From: Streptomyces noursei
GTDB taxonomy: Bacteria > Actinomycetota > Actinomycetes > Streptomycetales > Streptomycetaceae
Length of the DNA stretch: 64,000 nucleotides
Reading direction: 5' to 3'
Assembly: GCF_001646665.1 (NCBI RefSeq)
Contig: NZ_LWBU01000011.1
Location: 62,001-126,000 of the forward strand
Shown here: positions 43,563-51,940 of the stretch, in pieces
How positions within the stretch are numbered: the first letter of the stretch is position 1
How the letters are laid out: every line of letters begins with the position of its first letter
Made by a program: the position numbers and the translations under genes
The notes under the pieces: model-generated
Seen by the model: the letters and a program-made list of their open reading frames with translations, nothing else
What the model was told of the DNA's origin: nothing
Database searches by the model: none

Positions 43563-44027
43563 ATGACCACGCTCAAGTCCAAGCTGCAGGAAGACCTCAA
43601 CGCCGCGATCAAGGAGCGCGACGAGCTGCGCTCCTCGACGCTCCGGCTGACCCTCGCCGCCATCACCAAGGAGGAGGTCGCGGGCAAGGAGAAGCGCGAG
43701 CTCTCCGACGACGAGGTGCAGAAGGTGATCGCCAAGGAGGCGAAGAAGCGCCGCGAGGCGGCCGAGGCCTTCGGACAGGGTGGCCGTGCCGAGCAGGCCG
43801 AGCGTGAGCGTGCCGAGGGCGTCATCCTCGACGCGTACCTGCCGCAGCAGCTCGGTGACGACGAGCTGAAGCAGATCGTCGCCCAGGCGGTCGAGGAGGC
43901 CAGGGCCGCCGGCGCCGAGGGCCCGCGGGCGATGGGTGCCGTGATGAAGATCGTGAACCCGAAGGTCGCCGGCCGCGCCGAGGGCGGCCGCGTCGCCGCG
44001 GTCGTCAAGCAGCTGCTGGCCGGCTGA
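43563..44027 (+). CDS. GatB/YqeY domain protein
   Basis: A 154-aa all-helical protein, MTTLKSKLQEDLNAAIKERDELRSST at the start. It continues with the characteristic LRLTLAAITKEEV and LDAYLPQQLGDDELKQIV, then GAVMKIVNPKVAGRAEGGRV. The domain resembles the tRNA-contacting tail of the GatB amidotransferase subunit; the stand-alone protein's role is unclear. No Shine-Dalgarno is visible. CACACT ends 7 nt before the ATG and may be a leaderless -10. Confidence 0.92.
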   Translation: MTTLKSKLQEDLNAAIKERDELRSSTLRLTLAAITKEEVAGKEKRELSDDEVQKVIAKEAKKRREAAEAFGQGGRAEQAERERAEGVILDAYLPQQLGDDELKQIVAQAVEEARAAGAEGPRAMGAVMKIVNPKVAGRAEGGRVAAVVKQLLAG

Positions 44028-44136
44028 GGCCGCTCGCCGGGGGCCCTCGCCGAGCGCTCGAAGGACGGTCGGTGGTTTCCCGTGGGCGGCGGGTCCGGTC
44101 CGTACGGCCGTCGCTGCCAACCGGTGACCGGGCCCC

Positions 44137-44194
44137 CGTGACCGGCGGTCCGTGACCGGCGGCCCGTGATCCGGCGGTACGTGATCCGGCGGTA
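44137..44194. repeat. Four tandem 14-15-bp repeats
   Basis: CGTGACCGGCGGTC, CGTGACCGGCGGCC, and two exact copies of CGTGATCCGGCGGTA follow one another. They lie between the YqeY gene and the shared terminator. No function is apparent. Confidence 0.75.
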
Positions 44195-44248
44195 CGTGGC
44201 CCAAGGCCCGGGCCGCCGCGCGACCCGCGCCAGGGCCTCGGACGACAA

Positions 44249-44288
44249 AAGGGGCGCCCCACCGGTGTGTACCGGTGGGGCGCCCCTT
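44249..44288. terminator. Bidirectional terminator between YqeY and the PBP gene
   Basis: GGGGCGCCCCACCGGT (44251-44266) and ACCGGTGGGGCGCCCC (44271-44286) form a perfect 16-bp stem with loop GTGT. AAAA on the left side gives a T-run for the minus-strand PBP transcript, and TT follows on the plus side. Confidence 0.92.
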
Positions 44289-44304
44289 CGCGTCGGACGG
44301 GGCG

Positions 44305-46557
44305 TCAGCGCCAGCCGCCGTTGCCCTGGCCGCCCCGCTGGTTCCCGCCGCCGATCAGGTCCGGCGGGATGGTGATGCCGTCCCACGGGTCACGGGGCTC
44401 GTCGTCGTCACCGCCGCCGTCACCGCCACCGCCGCCGGTCCCGCCGCCGGGCTTGTTGTCGCCGCCCGGCTTGTTCTTGTCCGCGGGTTCCTTGGGCGCG
44501 TCGGGGATGTGGATCTTGACGAAGTCGGGCGCCTCGTGGCCGTCCAGGGCTCCGGTCATGGCGTCCTTCCAGATCGGGCCGGGCACCTTTCCGCCGAAGA
44601 CCTTGTCGTGGTACTCGCCGCCGATGGTGATGTACTCCATCTCGACGTCCTGGCTCGGCGAGCCGACCCACACGGCGCCCGACAGGTTCGGGGTGTAGCC
44701 CACGAACCAGGCGTTCTTGCGGCCGTCCGTCGTACCGGTCTTGCCGGCGTTGTCGCGGCTGCTGAGGCCCGCGGACTGGCCCGTACCGGAGTCGATCACA
44801 CCACGCAGCAGGTTGTTGATGGTGTCGGCCGTCCGCTCCGACATCGCCTTGGAACAGTCGGTCTTCGGCACGGCGAGGCTCTTGCCGTCCGCCGTGCTGA
44901 TCGACTCGATGGCGGTCGGGGTGCAGTACTTGCCGCGGTTGGCGAAGGCCGCGTACGCCGACGCCATGTTCAGCGGCGAGATGCCGTTGGAGCCGAGGGT
45001 GAGGCTGGACGGGCGCTCGGGCAGCTTCTCGTCGTTGCCCATGACCACGTCGAGCTTGTCGGTCATCTCCACGACCGGGCACATGCCGATCTCGCCGATC
45101 ATCTGCACGAAGTACGTGTTGACCGACATGGCCATCGCGTCCTTGAGGTCGTACGGGCCGACCTCCGACTCGTTCTCGTTCTCCACGGTGTCCCCCTGGT
45201 TGACCCAGGGCTTGCCGCTGCACGTGGAGACGGACGACGGGTAGGGCATCTGGTACGGCGACGGGTACACCTGCGTCGGCGGCTTGCCCTGCTCTATGGC
45301 GGCGGCCGCGACGAAGGGCTTGAACGTCGATCCGGTCGGGAAGCCGTAATTCGAGCCGCCCATACCCTTGTTGACCGAGTAGTTGATCTGGGTCTCGTTC
45401 TTCCCGAAGCCGTACGGCCGGGACTGGCCCATCGCCAGGATCTTGCCCGTGCCGGGCTGGACCATCGTCACGGCCGTGGCGACCTTGTCGGTCTGGTAGA
45501 CGTGCTTCCGGATCGACTCCTGCGCCGACTTCTGCGCCTGCGGGTCGAGCGTCGTCTTGATCGTCAGGCCGCCCTGGTTCCAGACCTTGCTGCGCTCCTC
45601 GCGGGTCTTGCCGAAGACCTTGTCGGTGAGGAAGACCTCGCGCACGTAGTCGCAGAAGAAGCCGGCGCCGTCGACGGCGGTGATGCAGCCGTTCTTCGGC
45701 TTGCTGACCTTCAGCTTGATGGGGATGGACCGGGCGCGCTCCGCCTCCGCCTCGCTGATGTCACCGACGGCCGCCATGCGCGTGAGCACGACGTTGCGGC
45801 GCTTGGTCGCCTCCTCGACGTCGTTGACGGGGTCGTAGCGGCTCGGCGACTGGACGATGCCGGCCAGCATCGCCGCCTCCTCCAGGGTGAGGTCCTTGGC
45901 CCGCTTGGAGAAGTACCGCTGGGACGCGGCCTCGATGCCGTACGCCTGCTGCCCGAAGAAGGTGATGTTGAGGTAGTTCTCGAGGATCTTCTTCTTCCCG
46001 AGCTCCTCCTCGACCTGGATCGCGTACTTCAGCTCCTGGATCTTGCGGCCCAGGGTCTGCTGGGTGGCCTGGGCGACCTTGTCGGGGTCGTCGCCGGCCT
46101 CCTCCACGAACACGTTCTTCACGTACTGCTGGGTGAGCGTCGAGGCGCCCTGCGCGACACCGCCCGACTGGGCGTTGCGGTTGAGCGCGCGCAGCACGCC
46201 CTTGAGGTCGATGGCCCCGTGCTCGTAGAAGCGCGAGTCCTCGATGGCGACGATCGCCTTCTGCATGTACGGGGAGATGTCCTTGAGGTCCACGACCGTG
46301 CGGTCACGGGAGTAGACCGTGGCGATCTGACCGCCCTGCGCGTCCAGGATCGTGGTGCGCTGGCTCAGCGGGGGGCGCTTGAGGTTGGCCGGGATCTCGT
46401 CGAACCCCTGGACCGTGCCCTTCGCCGCGAGCCCCAGCGCTCCCGCGGCGGGCAGGGCGATGCCCGCCAGTACGGCTCCGGCGAGCACGCTGACACCGAC
46501 GAACTTGGCGGCCTGCTGGGTCCCGGTCAGACCACCGCCCGAGCGCTTCTTTGGCAT
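44305..46557 (-). CDS. Class A penicillin-binding protein
   Basis: A 750-aa bifunctional peptidoglycan synthase. One N-terminal TM (about 18-45) precedes the GT51 transglycosylase domain (EDSRFYEHGAIDLKGVLRA, GASTLTQQYVKN). The transpeptidase domain has STFK (nucleophile Ser), SVN and KTGTT. A Gly/Asp-rich C-terminal tail of about 50 residues replaces the PASTA domain found in mycobacterial PonA2. TAGGCT (reverse complement of 46564-46569) stands 6 nt before the ATG, so the mRNA is probably leaderless. It is divergent from wblA. Confidence 0.95.
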   Translation of the reverse strand: MPKKRSGGGLTGTQQAAKFVGVSVLAGAVLAGIALPAAGALGLAAKGTVQGFDEIPANLKRPPLSQRTTILDAQGGQIATVYSRDRTVVDLKDISPYMQKAIVAIEDSRFYEHGAIDLKGVLRALNRNAQSGGVAQGASTLTQQYVKNVFVEEAGDDPDKVAQATQQTLGRKIQELKYAIQVEEELGKKKILENYLNITFFGQQAYGIEAASQRYFSKRAKDLTLEEAAMLAGIVQSPSRYDPVNDVEEATKRRNVVLTRMAAVGDISEAEAERARSIPIKLKVSKPKNGCITAVDGAGFFCDYVREVFLTDKVFGKTREERSKVWNQGGLTIKTTLDPQAQKSAQESIRKHVYQTDKVATAVTMVQPGTGKILAMGQSRPYGFGKNETQINYSVNKGMGGSNYGFPTGSTFKPFVAAAAIEQGKPPTQVYPSPYQMPYPSSVSTCSGKPWVNQGDTVENENESEVGPYDLKDAMAMSVNTYFVQMIGEIGMCPVVEMTDKLDVVMGNDEKLPERPSSLTLGSNGISPLNMASAYAAFANRGKYCTPTAIESISTADGKSLAVPKTDCSKAMSERTADTINNLLRGVIDSGTGQSAGLSSRDNAGKTGTTDGRKNAWFVGYTPNLSGAVWVGSPSQDVEMEYITIGGEYHDKVFGGKVPGPIWKDAMTGALDGHEAPDFVKIHIPDAPKEPADKNKPGGDNKPGGGTGGGGGDGGGDDDEPRDPWDGITIPPDLIGGGNQRGGQGNGGWR

Positions 46558-46730
46558 GGGCCAAGCCTAATCCGTCGAGGGTGGCGTTCCGCGGGAGCGG
46601 GGGCCTCATGGGACGTACGCGTACCAGGTTGTGACATGGGCCGAAGGGGTGAGTGGGCGAAACGGGCGCCTCGCGCCGCGGGCGGCGGCCGGCGGGGGAG
46701 AGGCGAAGGTGCCCGGGAGGACGGGGGTGA

Positions 46731-46770
46731 CCCGGGAGCGGGCAGGGCGGCCCGGGAGCGGGCAGGGCGG
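46731..46770. repeat. Exact 20-bp tandem duplication in a G-rich tract
   Basis: The 20-mer CCCGGGAGCGGGCAGGGCGG is present twice head to tail (46731-46750 and 46751-46770). The surrounding strand has many GGG runs, which could form a quadruplex (inference). Confidence 0.85.
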
Positions 46771-46881
46771 CCGGACGGGGAGGGCCGGCCGGGAGGGGGA
46801 GAGCCGGGAGGGAGCGGGGGCGGGGCGGGCGGCCTCCCTCGTTTTCCGGACACGCGTACAGGCCTTGGCCTAAGCTGGTCA

Positions 46882-46899
46882 CAACTGTCACAGCAGTTG
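46882..46899. promoter_or_regulatory. Dyad CAACTG-N6-CAGTTG upstream of wblA
   Basis: Perfect 6-bp arms, CAACTG (46882-46887) and CAGTTG (46894-46899), surround TCACAG. It is overlapped by GTCACAAC/TGTCACAG direct repeats. A protein-binding site is plausible; no known regulator consensus matches clearly. Confidence 0.4.
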
Positions 46900-47004
46900 C
46901 ACCCCCTGCACGAACCCCGCGTTCCCGAGCCGCGGTGGTCCCTGTCCGTTTCCCCCTGATGCGTCGGCCCGCGCCCCTTCTGGCTCAACCAGTACGCCCG
47001 GTGC

Positions 47005-47022
47005 TGCGTCATTTATGACGCA
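47005..47022. promoter_or_regulatory. 18-bp palindrome TGCGTCAT-TT-ATGACGCA upstream of wblA
   Basis: Perfect 8-bp arms flank TT, about 180 bp before the wblA start. The A/T-rich centre stands out in this G+C-rich context. It is a likely operator for an unidentified regulator. Confidence 0.6.
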
Positions 47023-47062
47023 TGTCCTTCGCTCACTCCCCTGGGTGATCTGCCGCCTACGC

Positions 47063-47080
47063 ATAGTCCGTTCGGACCAT
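47063..47080. promoter_or_regulatory. Near-palindrome around GTCCG-TT-CGGAC upstream of wblA
   Basis: ATAGTCCG-TT-CGGACCAT is an inverted repeat with one mismatched pair. The left side contains CATAGT, which could be a -10. Its position about 125 bp before the wblA ATG suggests promoter control. Confidence 0.45.
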
Positions 47081-47203
47081 TCAAGATTGGGCCCGAAGGG
47101 GGTGTTGCGCTGTGCCCACCTTCCGTAACGTCCTCAACTGGTGGCGGTGAATATGCCGCTGCCGCCGTGGGGGAGCCTCGATTCGGGAGAGGACGGCGCC
47201 GGT

Positions 47204-47548
47204 ATGGGCTGGGTAGCTGACTGGAGTGCGCAGGCCGCCTGCCGCACTACCGATCCGGACGAACTGTTCGTACAAGGAGCGGCGCAGAACCGGGCCAAGG
47301 CGGTGTGCACCGGGTGCCCGGTGCGGACCGAGTGCCTGGCCGACGCGCTGGACAACCGCGTGGAGTTCGGCGTGTGGGGCGGTATGACGGAGCGTGAGCG
47401 CCGCGCGCTGCTGCGCCGGCGGCCGACCGTCACCTCGTGGCGCCGGCTGCTGGAGACGGCGCGTACGGAGTACGAGCGCAGCGCGGGCATCCTGCCCGTC
47501 GCGCTGGACGACGACGAGACGTACGAGACGTACGCCGCGGTCGGATAG
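47204..47548 (+). CDS. wblA: WhiB-family iron-sulfur regulator WblA
   Basis: A 114-aa WhiB-like protein. Four cysteines, C13, C35, C38 and C44, form the CX21CX2CX5C ligand set for a 4Fe-4S cluster. FGVWGGMTERERRALLRRRP is the turn and basic DNA- or sigma-binding tail. The sequence around VRTECLADALDNRVEFGVWGG matches WblA, known as a global developmental and antibiotic regulator in Streptomyces. ATG 47204 with GGGAGAGGA (47185-47193) is preferred; a GTG at 47141 would add 21 residues. The position beside the PBP and ArsA-like ATPases parallels whiB4 in mycobacteria (from memory). Confidence 0.92.
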   Translation: MGWVADWSAQAACRTTDPDELFVQGAAQNRAKAVCTGCPVRTECLADALDNRVEFGVWGGMTERERRALLRRRPTVTSWRRLLETARTEYERSAGILPVALDDDETYETYAAVG

Positions 47549-47758
47549 GACCCCGGTCAGGCCCCCGTCCGGGTGACGAACGGTCCGTCACGGCGAACGC
47601 GCCGGGCGTCCGTAGGGCGAGCGTCGGACCGCAGGCGTTCGTACCGGGCGTGCCGTGATCCAGGCATGTCGTCGTCCCGCAGGCGGCTCACGGCCGTGGG
47701 CACGGGTGCGTGTGCCGTACGGCCCCGGCGCCGGTGGACCGGCGGCGCTGACGGCCGG

Positions 47759-49039
47759 TCAGTGCCGGCCCGCCGCCAGTCGGTCCCCGATGGCGCGTAG
47801 GCCCTCCAGGTCGTGCACGTCACCCGGGAACGCGGGTACTTCGGCCACCGCCACCTCGGGGTGGAGCGCGGCGAACCGCTCGCGCGTGCGCTGTTCCCGC
47901 GCGAGCACCTGCATGCGCTCGGCGTGCAGCCGCAGCAGGCCCGCGGTCAGTTCCGCGACGGCGGGCGGTGGGGCGACGACATCCGTGCTGGTAGTGGTGG
48001 CGGCGTCGTGGGGTGCCGCCGTGGTACGGGGTGCCCCGGGCTCGGGAGAGGTCGCCTCGGGGCCACGAACACCAGTCTTCCCGGGCCCCTGATCCACAAT
48101 GCGGCCCTCTTCAAGATTTTCCGCGGCGGCCAGGGCGCGCTCGGCGGACAACCGGGCGGCCCCGCTGCCGTGCACCCGGTTCAGCATCAGCCCCGCCAGC
48201 GGCATCCGCTCCGCAGCCAGCCGCTCCACGAAGTAGGCGGCCTCCCGCAGCGCGTCCCGCTCCGGCGCGGCCACCACCAGGAAGGCCGTACCCGGGGCCT
48301 GGAGGAGCCGGTACGTGGCGTCGGCCCGCGTCCGGAAGCCGCCGAACATGGTGTCCATCGCCGCCACGAAGGTCTGCACGTCGCGCAGCAGCTGACCCCC
48401 CAGCAGCTTCCCCAGGGTGCCCGTCATCATCGACATGCCGACGTTCAGGAACTTCATCCCCGCCCGGCCGCCCACCTTCGCCGGCGCCATCAGCAGCTTG
48501 ATGAACTTCCCGTCCAGGAACGACCCCAGCCGCTTCGGCGCGTCCAGGAAGTCCAGCGCAGACCGGGACGGCGGGGTGTCGACCACGATCAGGTCCCACT
48601 CCTCGCGCGCCCTCAGCTGCCCCAGCTTCTCCATCGCCATGTACTCCTGCGTGCCCGCGAAGCCGGCCGACAGGGACTGGTAGAACGGGTTGGCCAGGAT
48701 CGCGCGCGCCCGCTCCGGATCCGCGTGCGCCTCGACGATCTCGTCGAAGGTGCGCTTCATGTCCAGCATCATGGCGTGCAGTTCACCGTCGCCCTTGATG
48801 CCGTCGACCCGGCGCGGCACGTTGTCCAGCCGGTCGATGCCCATCGACTGGGCGAGCCGGCGGGCCGGGTCGATGGTCAGGACGACCACCTTGCGGCCCC
48901 GCTCGGCGGCGCGCACGCCCAGGGCGGCGGCCGTCGTCGTCTTGCCGACACCGCCGGCGCCGCAGCACACGACGATGCGCGTCTCCGGGTCGTCGAGCAG
49001 CGGGTCGACCTCCAGGCCGGGAGCCCCGTCGAGAGTCAT
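47759..49039 (-). CDS. ArsA/Get3-like anion-transporting ATPase, second of a pair
   Basis: A 426-aa P-loop ATPase of the SIMIBI class. CCGAGGVGKTTTAAALG is the deviant Walker A with the signature Lys; VLTIDPARRLAQSM is switch I; DLIVVDTPPSRSALDFLDAP is Walker B/switch II. A Pro/Ala/Thr-rich insert (about 300-355) precedes the C-terminal helices. No arsenic-binding cysteine triad is seen. Its ATG overlaps the upstream partner's stop (ATGA). The pair resembles mycobacterial Rv3679/Rv3680; a role in envelope or metabolite stress rather than arsenite is likely. Confidence 0.9.
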   Translation of the reverse strand: MTLDGAPGLEVDPLLDDPETRIVVCCGAGGVGKTTTAAALGVRAAERGRKVVVLTIDPARRLAQSMGIDRLDNVPRRVDGIKGDGELHAMMLDMKRTFDEIVEAHADPERARAILANPFYQSLSAGFAGTQEYMAMEKLGQLRAREEWDLIVVDTPPSRSALDFLDAPKRLGSFLDGKFIKLLMAPAKVGGRAGMKFLNVGMSMMTGTLGKLLGGQLLRDVQTFVAAMDTMFGGFRTRADATYRLLQAPGTAFLVVAAPERDALREAAYFVERLAAERMPLAGLMLNRVHGSGAARLSAERALAAAENLEEGRIVDQGPGKTGVRGPEATSPEPGAPRTTAAPHDAATTTSTDVVAPPPAVAELTAGLLRLHAERMQVLAREQRTRERFAALHPEVAVAEVPAFPGDVHDLEGLRAIGDRLAAGRH

Positions 49040-49998
49040 GCGCCCACCCCGAGCTTCCTCAGTTCCTTGGCCAGCCGGTAGACGCCGGCGATGTCCGCCC
49101 CTTCCCCCAGGAAGGGCAGTTCGTACGTCGGGACCTGGAGCTTCGCCAGCGCCTCCCGCTGCTCCCGCTCCAGCTCCACCCGCTGGGCGTGCTCGGCGGC
49201 CTGGTCCAGCAGGGGGCCCACCAGCCGGGCGGACCCGCTCACCCCGGCCGCGGCCAGCGCCTGGGTGATGCCCTTGCGGTGGTCGCCCGACGCCGCCCGT
49301 ACCGCGTCCTCGTCCAGGACGTGCGGCCGGACCATGTTGACCACGACGCCCCCGACCGGGAGGTCGGCCTCGCGCAGTTCGGCGATGCCGTCGGCGGTCT
49401 CCTGGACCGGCATCTCCTCCAGCAGGGTCACCAGGTGGACGACCGTCTCGGGCGACTTCAGGACCCGCATCACGGCCTGCGCCTGATTGTGTATCGGGCC
49501 GATCCGGGCCAGGCCCGCCACCTCGTCGTTGACGTTCAGGAAGCGGGTGATGCGGCCGGTGGGAGGGGCGTCCATGACGACGTGGTCGTACACGAAGCCC
49601 CCCTGTTTCTCCCGCCGGCGGACCGCCTCGCACGCCTTGCCGGTCAGCAGGACGTCCCGTACGCCCGGCGCGATGGTGGTGGCGAAGTCGATGGCGCCGA
49701 GCTTCTTGAGGGCACGGCCCGCCGAACCCAGCTTGTAGAACATCTGGAGGTAGTCGAGGAGGGCGCGTTCGGCGTCTATGGCCAGCGCGTACACCTCCCC
49801 GCCGCCCGGTGCGACGGCGATCTTCCGTTCCTCGTACGGCAACGCCTCCGTCTCGAAGAGCTGTGCGATGCCCTGCCTGCCCTCGACCTCGACGAGGAGC
49901 GTCCGCCTGCCCTCGGTCGCGAGGGCGAGCGCGAGGGCGGCGGCGACCGTCGTCTTACCGGTTCCGCCCTTGCCGCTGACGACCTGGAGCCTGCTCAC
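49036..49998 (-). CDS. ArsA/Get3-like ATPase, first of a pair
   Basis: A 320-aa ATPase: VVSGKGGTGKTTVAAALALAL (deviant Walker A), VEVEGRQGIAQLFET, and YDHVVMDAPPTGRITRFL (switch II). It is the partner of the gene that overlaps its 3' end; the two probably form a heterodimer. The start is GTG 49998. TAGGCT lies 7 nt before it on the minus strand, so the transcript is probably leaderless. No membrane segment is present. Confidence 0.9.
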   Translation of the reverse strand: MSRLQVVSGKGGTGKTTVAAALALALATEGRRTLLVEVEGRQGIAQLFETEALPYEERKIAVAPGGGEVYALAIDAERALLDYLQMFYKLGSAGRALKKLGAIDFATTIAPGVRDVLLTGKACEAVRRREKQGGFVYDHVVMDAPPTGRITRFLNVNDEVAGLARIGPIHNQAQAVMRVLKSPETVVHLVTLLEEMPVQETADGIAELREADLPVGGVVVNMVRPHVLDEDAVRAASGDHRKGITQALAAAGVSGSARLVGPLLDQAAEHAQRVELEREQREALAKLQVPTYELPFLGEGADIAGVYRLAKELRKLGVGA

Positions 49999-50341
49999 GT
50001 ATTCGAGCCTAACCAGTCGTACCGCGCGCCGGGCGCCCGCGGGTCGGATTGGGCGGGTCAAGGCGCGATCCCCGGCGCCAGGACGGGCCCCTGGGCGGCG
50101 ATGGCGGGCCGCGGTGCCGGGCGGGCGGGGTCCGGGGCTGCGGTCGGGCGGGCCGCGGTCCGGTGGTCGGGCGGGCCCGCGCGGCCGGCCGGCACGCCCG
50201 CGGACGCCCGGCGACGCCCGGAAGGCACCCGGCCACGCCCGGGGGGTGCGGAGCGACGCCCGGGGGCGCGGAGCCGCGCGTGGGGGCGCGGGGCGACGCC
50301 TGGGCAGGAGCCCGCCCCTGGCAGCGGATACAGTCGGGCCC
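49999..50341. other. G+C-rich divergent spacer before the DUF4177 gene
   Basis: No gene is supported. Most of it (50190-50300) is a run of imperfect GACGCCCGG-like units. At the left edge is the -10 TAGGCT of the ATPase pair on the minus strand. At the right edge TACAGT (50329-50334) ends 7 nt before the DUF4177 ATG. Confidence 0.5.
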
Positions 50342-50500
50342 ATGACCAAGTGGGAATACGCGACCGTGCCCCTTCTCGTGCACGCGACCAAGCAGATTCT
50401 GGACACCTGGGGCGAGGACGGCTGGGAGCTCGTCCAGGTCGTTCCCGGCCCGAACAACCCCGAGCAGCTCGTGGCGTACCTGAAGCGGGAGAAGCCGTGA
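50342..50500 (+). CDS. Small DUF4177-type protein
   Basis: A 52-aa protein, MTKWEYATVPLLVHATKQIL followed by DTWGEDGWELVQVVPGPNN. The WEY...LN-WGEDGWELV pattern is that of DUF4177. Function unknown. TACAGT ends 7 nt before the ATG, so the mRNA is probably leaderless. Its TGA overlaps the RidA start (GTGA), making a coupled operon. Confidence 0.9.
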   Translation: MTKWEYATVPLLVHATKQILDTWGEDGWELVQVVPGPNNPEQLVAYLKREKP

Positions 50501-50967
50501 CCGGCCGCGTGGAGGCGACGCTCGCCGAACTCGGCCTGACCCTGCCCGACGTGGTGCCGCCGCTGGCGTCGTACCAGCCGGCGGTCCGGTCGGGCGTGTA
50601 CGTGTACACGGCGGGCCAGCTTCCGATGGTGGACGGCAAGCTGCCGGTCACCGGCAAGGTGGGCGGCGAGGTCACCCCCGAGGAGGCCAAGAAGCTCGCA
50701 CGGATCTGCGCGCTGAACGCGCTGGCCGCCGTGAAGTCGGTCGCCGGGGACCTGGACCGCATCGCGCGCGTCGTGAAGGTCGTCGGCTTCGTCGCCTCGG
50801 CGTCGGACTTCACCGGGCAGCCCGCCGTCCTCAACGGCGCCAGCGAGCTGCTGGGCGAGGTGCTCGGCGACAAGGGCGTGCACGCGCGCAGCGCGGTCGG
50901 TGTCGCCGTCCTGCCGCTGGACGCGCCGGTCGAGGTCGAGATCCAGGTGGAGCTGGTCCAGGACTGA
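50497..50967 (+). CDS. RidA/YjgF family protein
   Basis: A 156-aa member of the Rid superfamily that hydrolyses reactive enamines and imines. YQPAVRSGVYVYTAGQLPMVDGKLP is the N-terminal part. The usual catalytic arginine of RidA (in the C-RVE-type region) is not obvious here, since this segment reads VVGFVASASDF, so it belongs to a divergent Rid subgroup. GTG 50497 overlaps the upstream stop. Confidence 0.9.
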   Translation: MTGRVEATLAELGLTLPDVVPPLASYQPAVRSGVYVYTAGQLPMVDGKLPVTGKVGGEVTPEEAKKLARICALNALAAVKSVAGDLDRIARVVKVVGFVASASDFTGQPAVLNGASELLGEVLGDKGVHARSAVGVAVLPLDAPVEVEIQVELVQD

Positions 50968-51070
50968 GCGGACCGGCCGCCTCCGGCCCCGTGCCCCGGG
51001 TGGGTGCGGGGCCGTTGCCGTATCCACCTTTCCTCTCGAACATCTCGGCGGATGCGCATAGCATCCGGCC

Positions 51071-51940
51071 ATGTCCAATGGTCAGTGGTATCCCCCGGAG
51101 TGGCCCGACCGGATCCGCGCGCTCGCGGGCGGCACGCTCACGGCCGTGACGCCCAGGCGGGCCGCGACCGTCCTGCTGCTGCGCGACGGCGCCGCGGGAC
51201 CCGAGGTGCACATGCTGCGCCGGCGCGCGTCCATGGCCTTCGCCGGCGGCGCGTACGCCTATCCGGGCGGCGGCGTCGACCCGCGCGACGAGCACCCGGT
51301 GCGCTGGGCGGGCCCGGCGCCGGCCGAGTGGGCCGCCCGGCTGGGGCTCGCCGGGCCGGCCGAGGCGCAGGCCGTCGTGTGCGCGGCGGTGCGCGAGACG
51401 TACGAGGAGTCCGGCGTCCTGCTCGCCGGTCCGACCGGCGACTCCGTGGTCGCCGACACGACGGGCGACGACTGGGAGGCCGACAGGGCGGCCCTGGTGG
51501 CCCGCGAGCTGGCGTTCGCGGACTTCCTGGACCGGCGCGGCCTGGTGCTCCGCTCCGACCTGCTGGGCGCCTGGGCGCGCTGGATCACGCCCGAGTTCGA
51601 GCCGCGCCGCTACGACACCTGGTTCTTCGTGGCCGTACTCCCCGCCGGGCAGCGGGCCTCCAACGCCTCGACGGAGGCCGACCGGACCGTCTGGATCCGC
51701 CCCGCCGAGGCGGCGGCCGGCTACGACCGGGGCGAACTGCTCATGATGCCGCCGACGATCGCCACGCTCAGGTCGCTGGAGCGGTACGGGACGGCCGCCG
51801 ACGCCCTGGCGGGGGCCCCGGACCAGGACCTCGCCCCGGTGCTGGCGCAGGCGCGGCTGGAGGGCGACCACGTGGTGCTGAGCTGGCCCGGGCACGACGA
51901 GTTCACGAAGACGGTCGGCACGGGGGGTGGGGAGGCATGA
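51071..51940 (+). CDS. NUDIX hydrolase (NUDT19-like, with insertion in the Nudix box)
   Basis: A 289-aa hydrolase. The Nudix box is split. FAGGAYAYPGGGVDPRDE supplies the first part; after about 35 residues VVCAAVRETYEESGVLL gives the REUXEEXGU helix. This arrangement is typical of the NUDT19-like group. Substrate may be CoA or a related diphosphate. TAGCAT (51059-51064) ends 6 nt before the ATG, giving a leaderless transcript. Its stop overlaps the MBL start (ATGA). Confidence 0.92.
   Translation: MSNGQWYPPEWPDRIRALAGGTLTAVTPRRAATVLLLRDGAAGPEVHMLRRRASMAFAGGAYAYPGGGVDPRDEHPVRWAGPAPAEWAARLGLAGPAEAQAVVCAAVRETYEESGVLLAGPTGDSVVADTTGDDWEADRAALVARELAFADFLDRRGLVLRSDLLGAWARWITPEFEPRRYDTWFFVAVLPAGQRASNASTEADRTVWIRPAEAAAGYDRGELLMMPPTIATLRSLERYGTAADALAGAPDQDLAPVLAQARLEGDHVVLSWPGHDEFTKTVGTGGGEA

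Larger units (their letters stand above)
46558..47203. other. Long divergent intergenic region between PBP and wblA
   Basis: No gene is supported in these 646 bp. It holds the PBP promoter at its left edge, a G-rich stretch (about 46670-46835) with a tandem duplication, and three dyads nearer wblA, listed separately. Such a long regulatory region fits a developmental regulator like WblA. An in-frame GTG at 47141 could extend wblA into its right end. Confidence 0.6.

Noticed and set aside
44275..46959. Long plus-strand open frame across the PBP gene
   Set aside because: The reverse strand encodes an unmistakable class A PBP with all motifs; this frame has only compositional bias.
47759..49998. 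Arsenite efflux ATPase function for the ArsA-like pair
   Set aside because: No arsB, arsR or arsC neighbour and no metal-binding cysteine set is visible; the context is the PBP/WhiB/Crp block.
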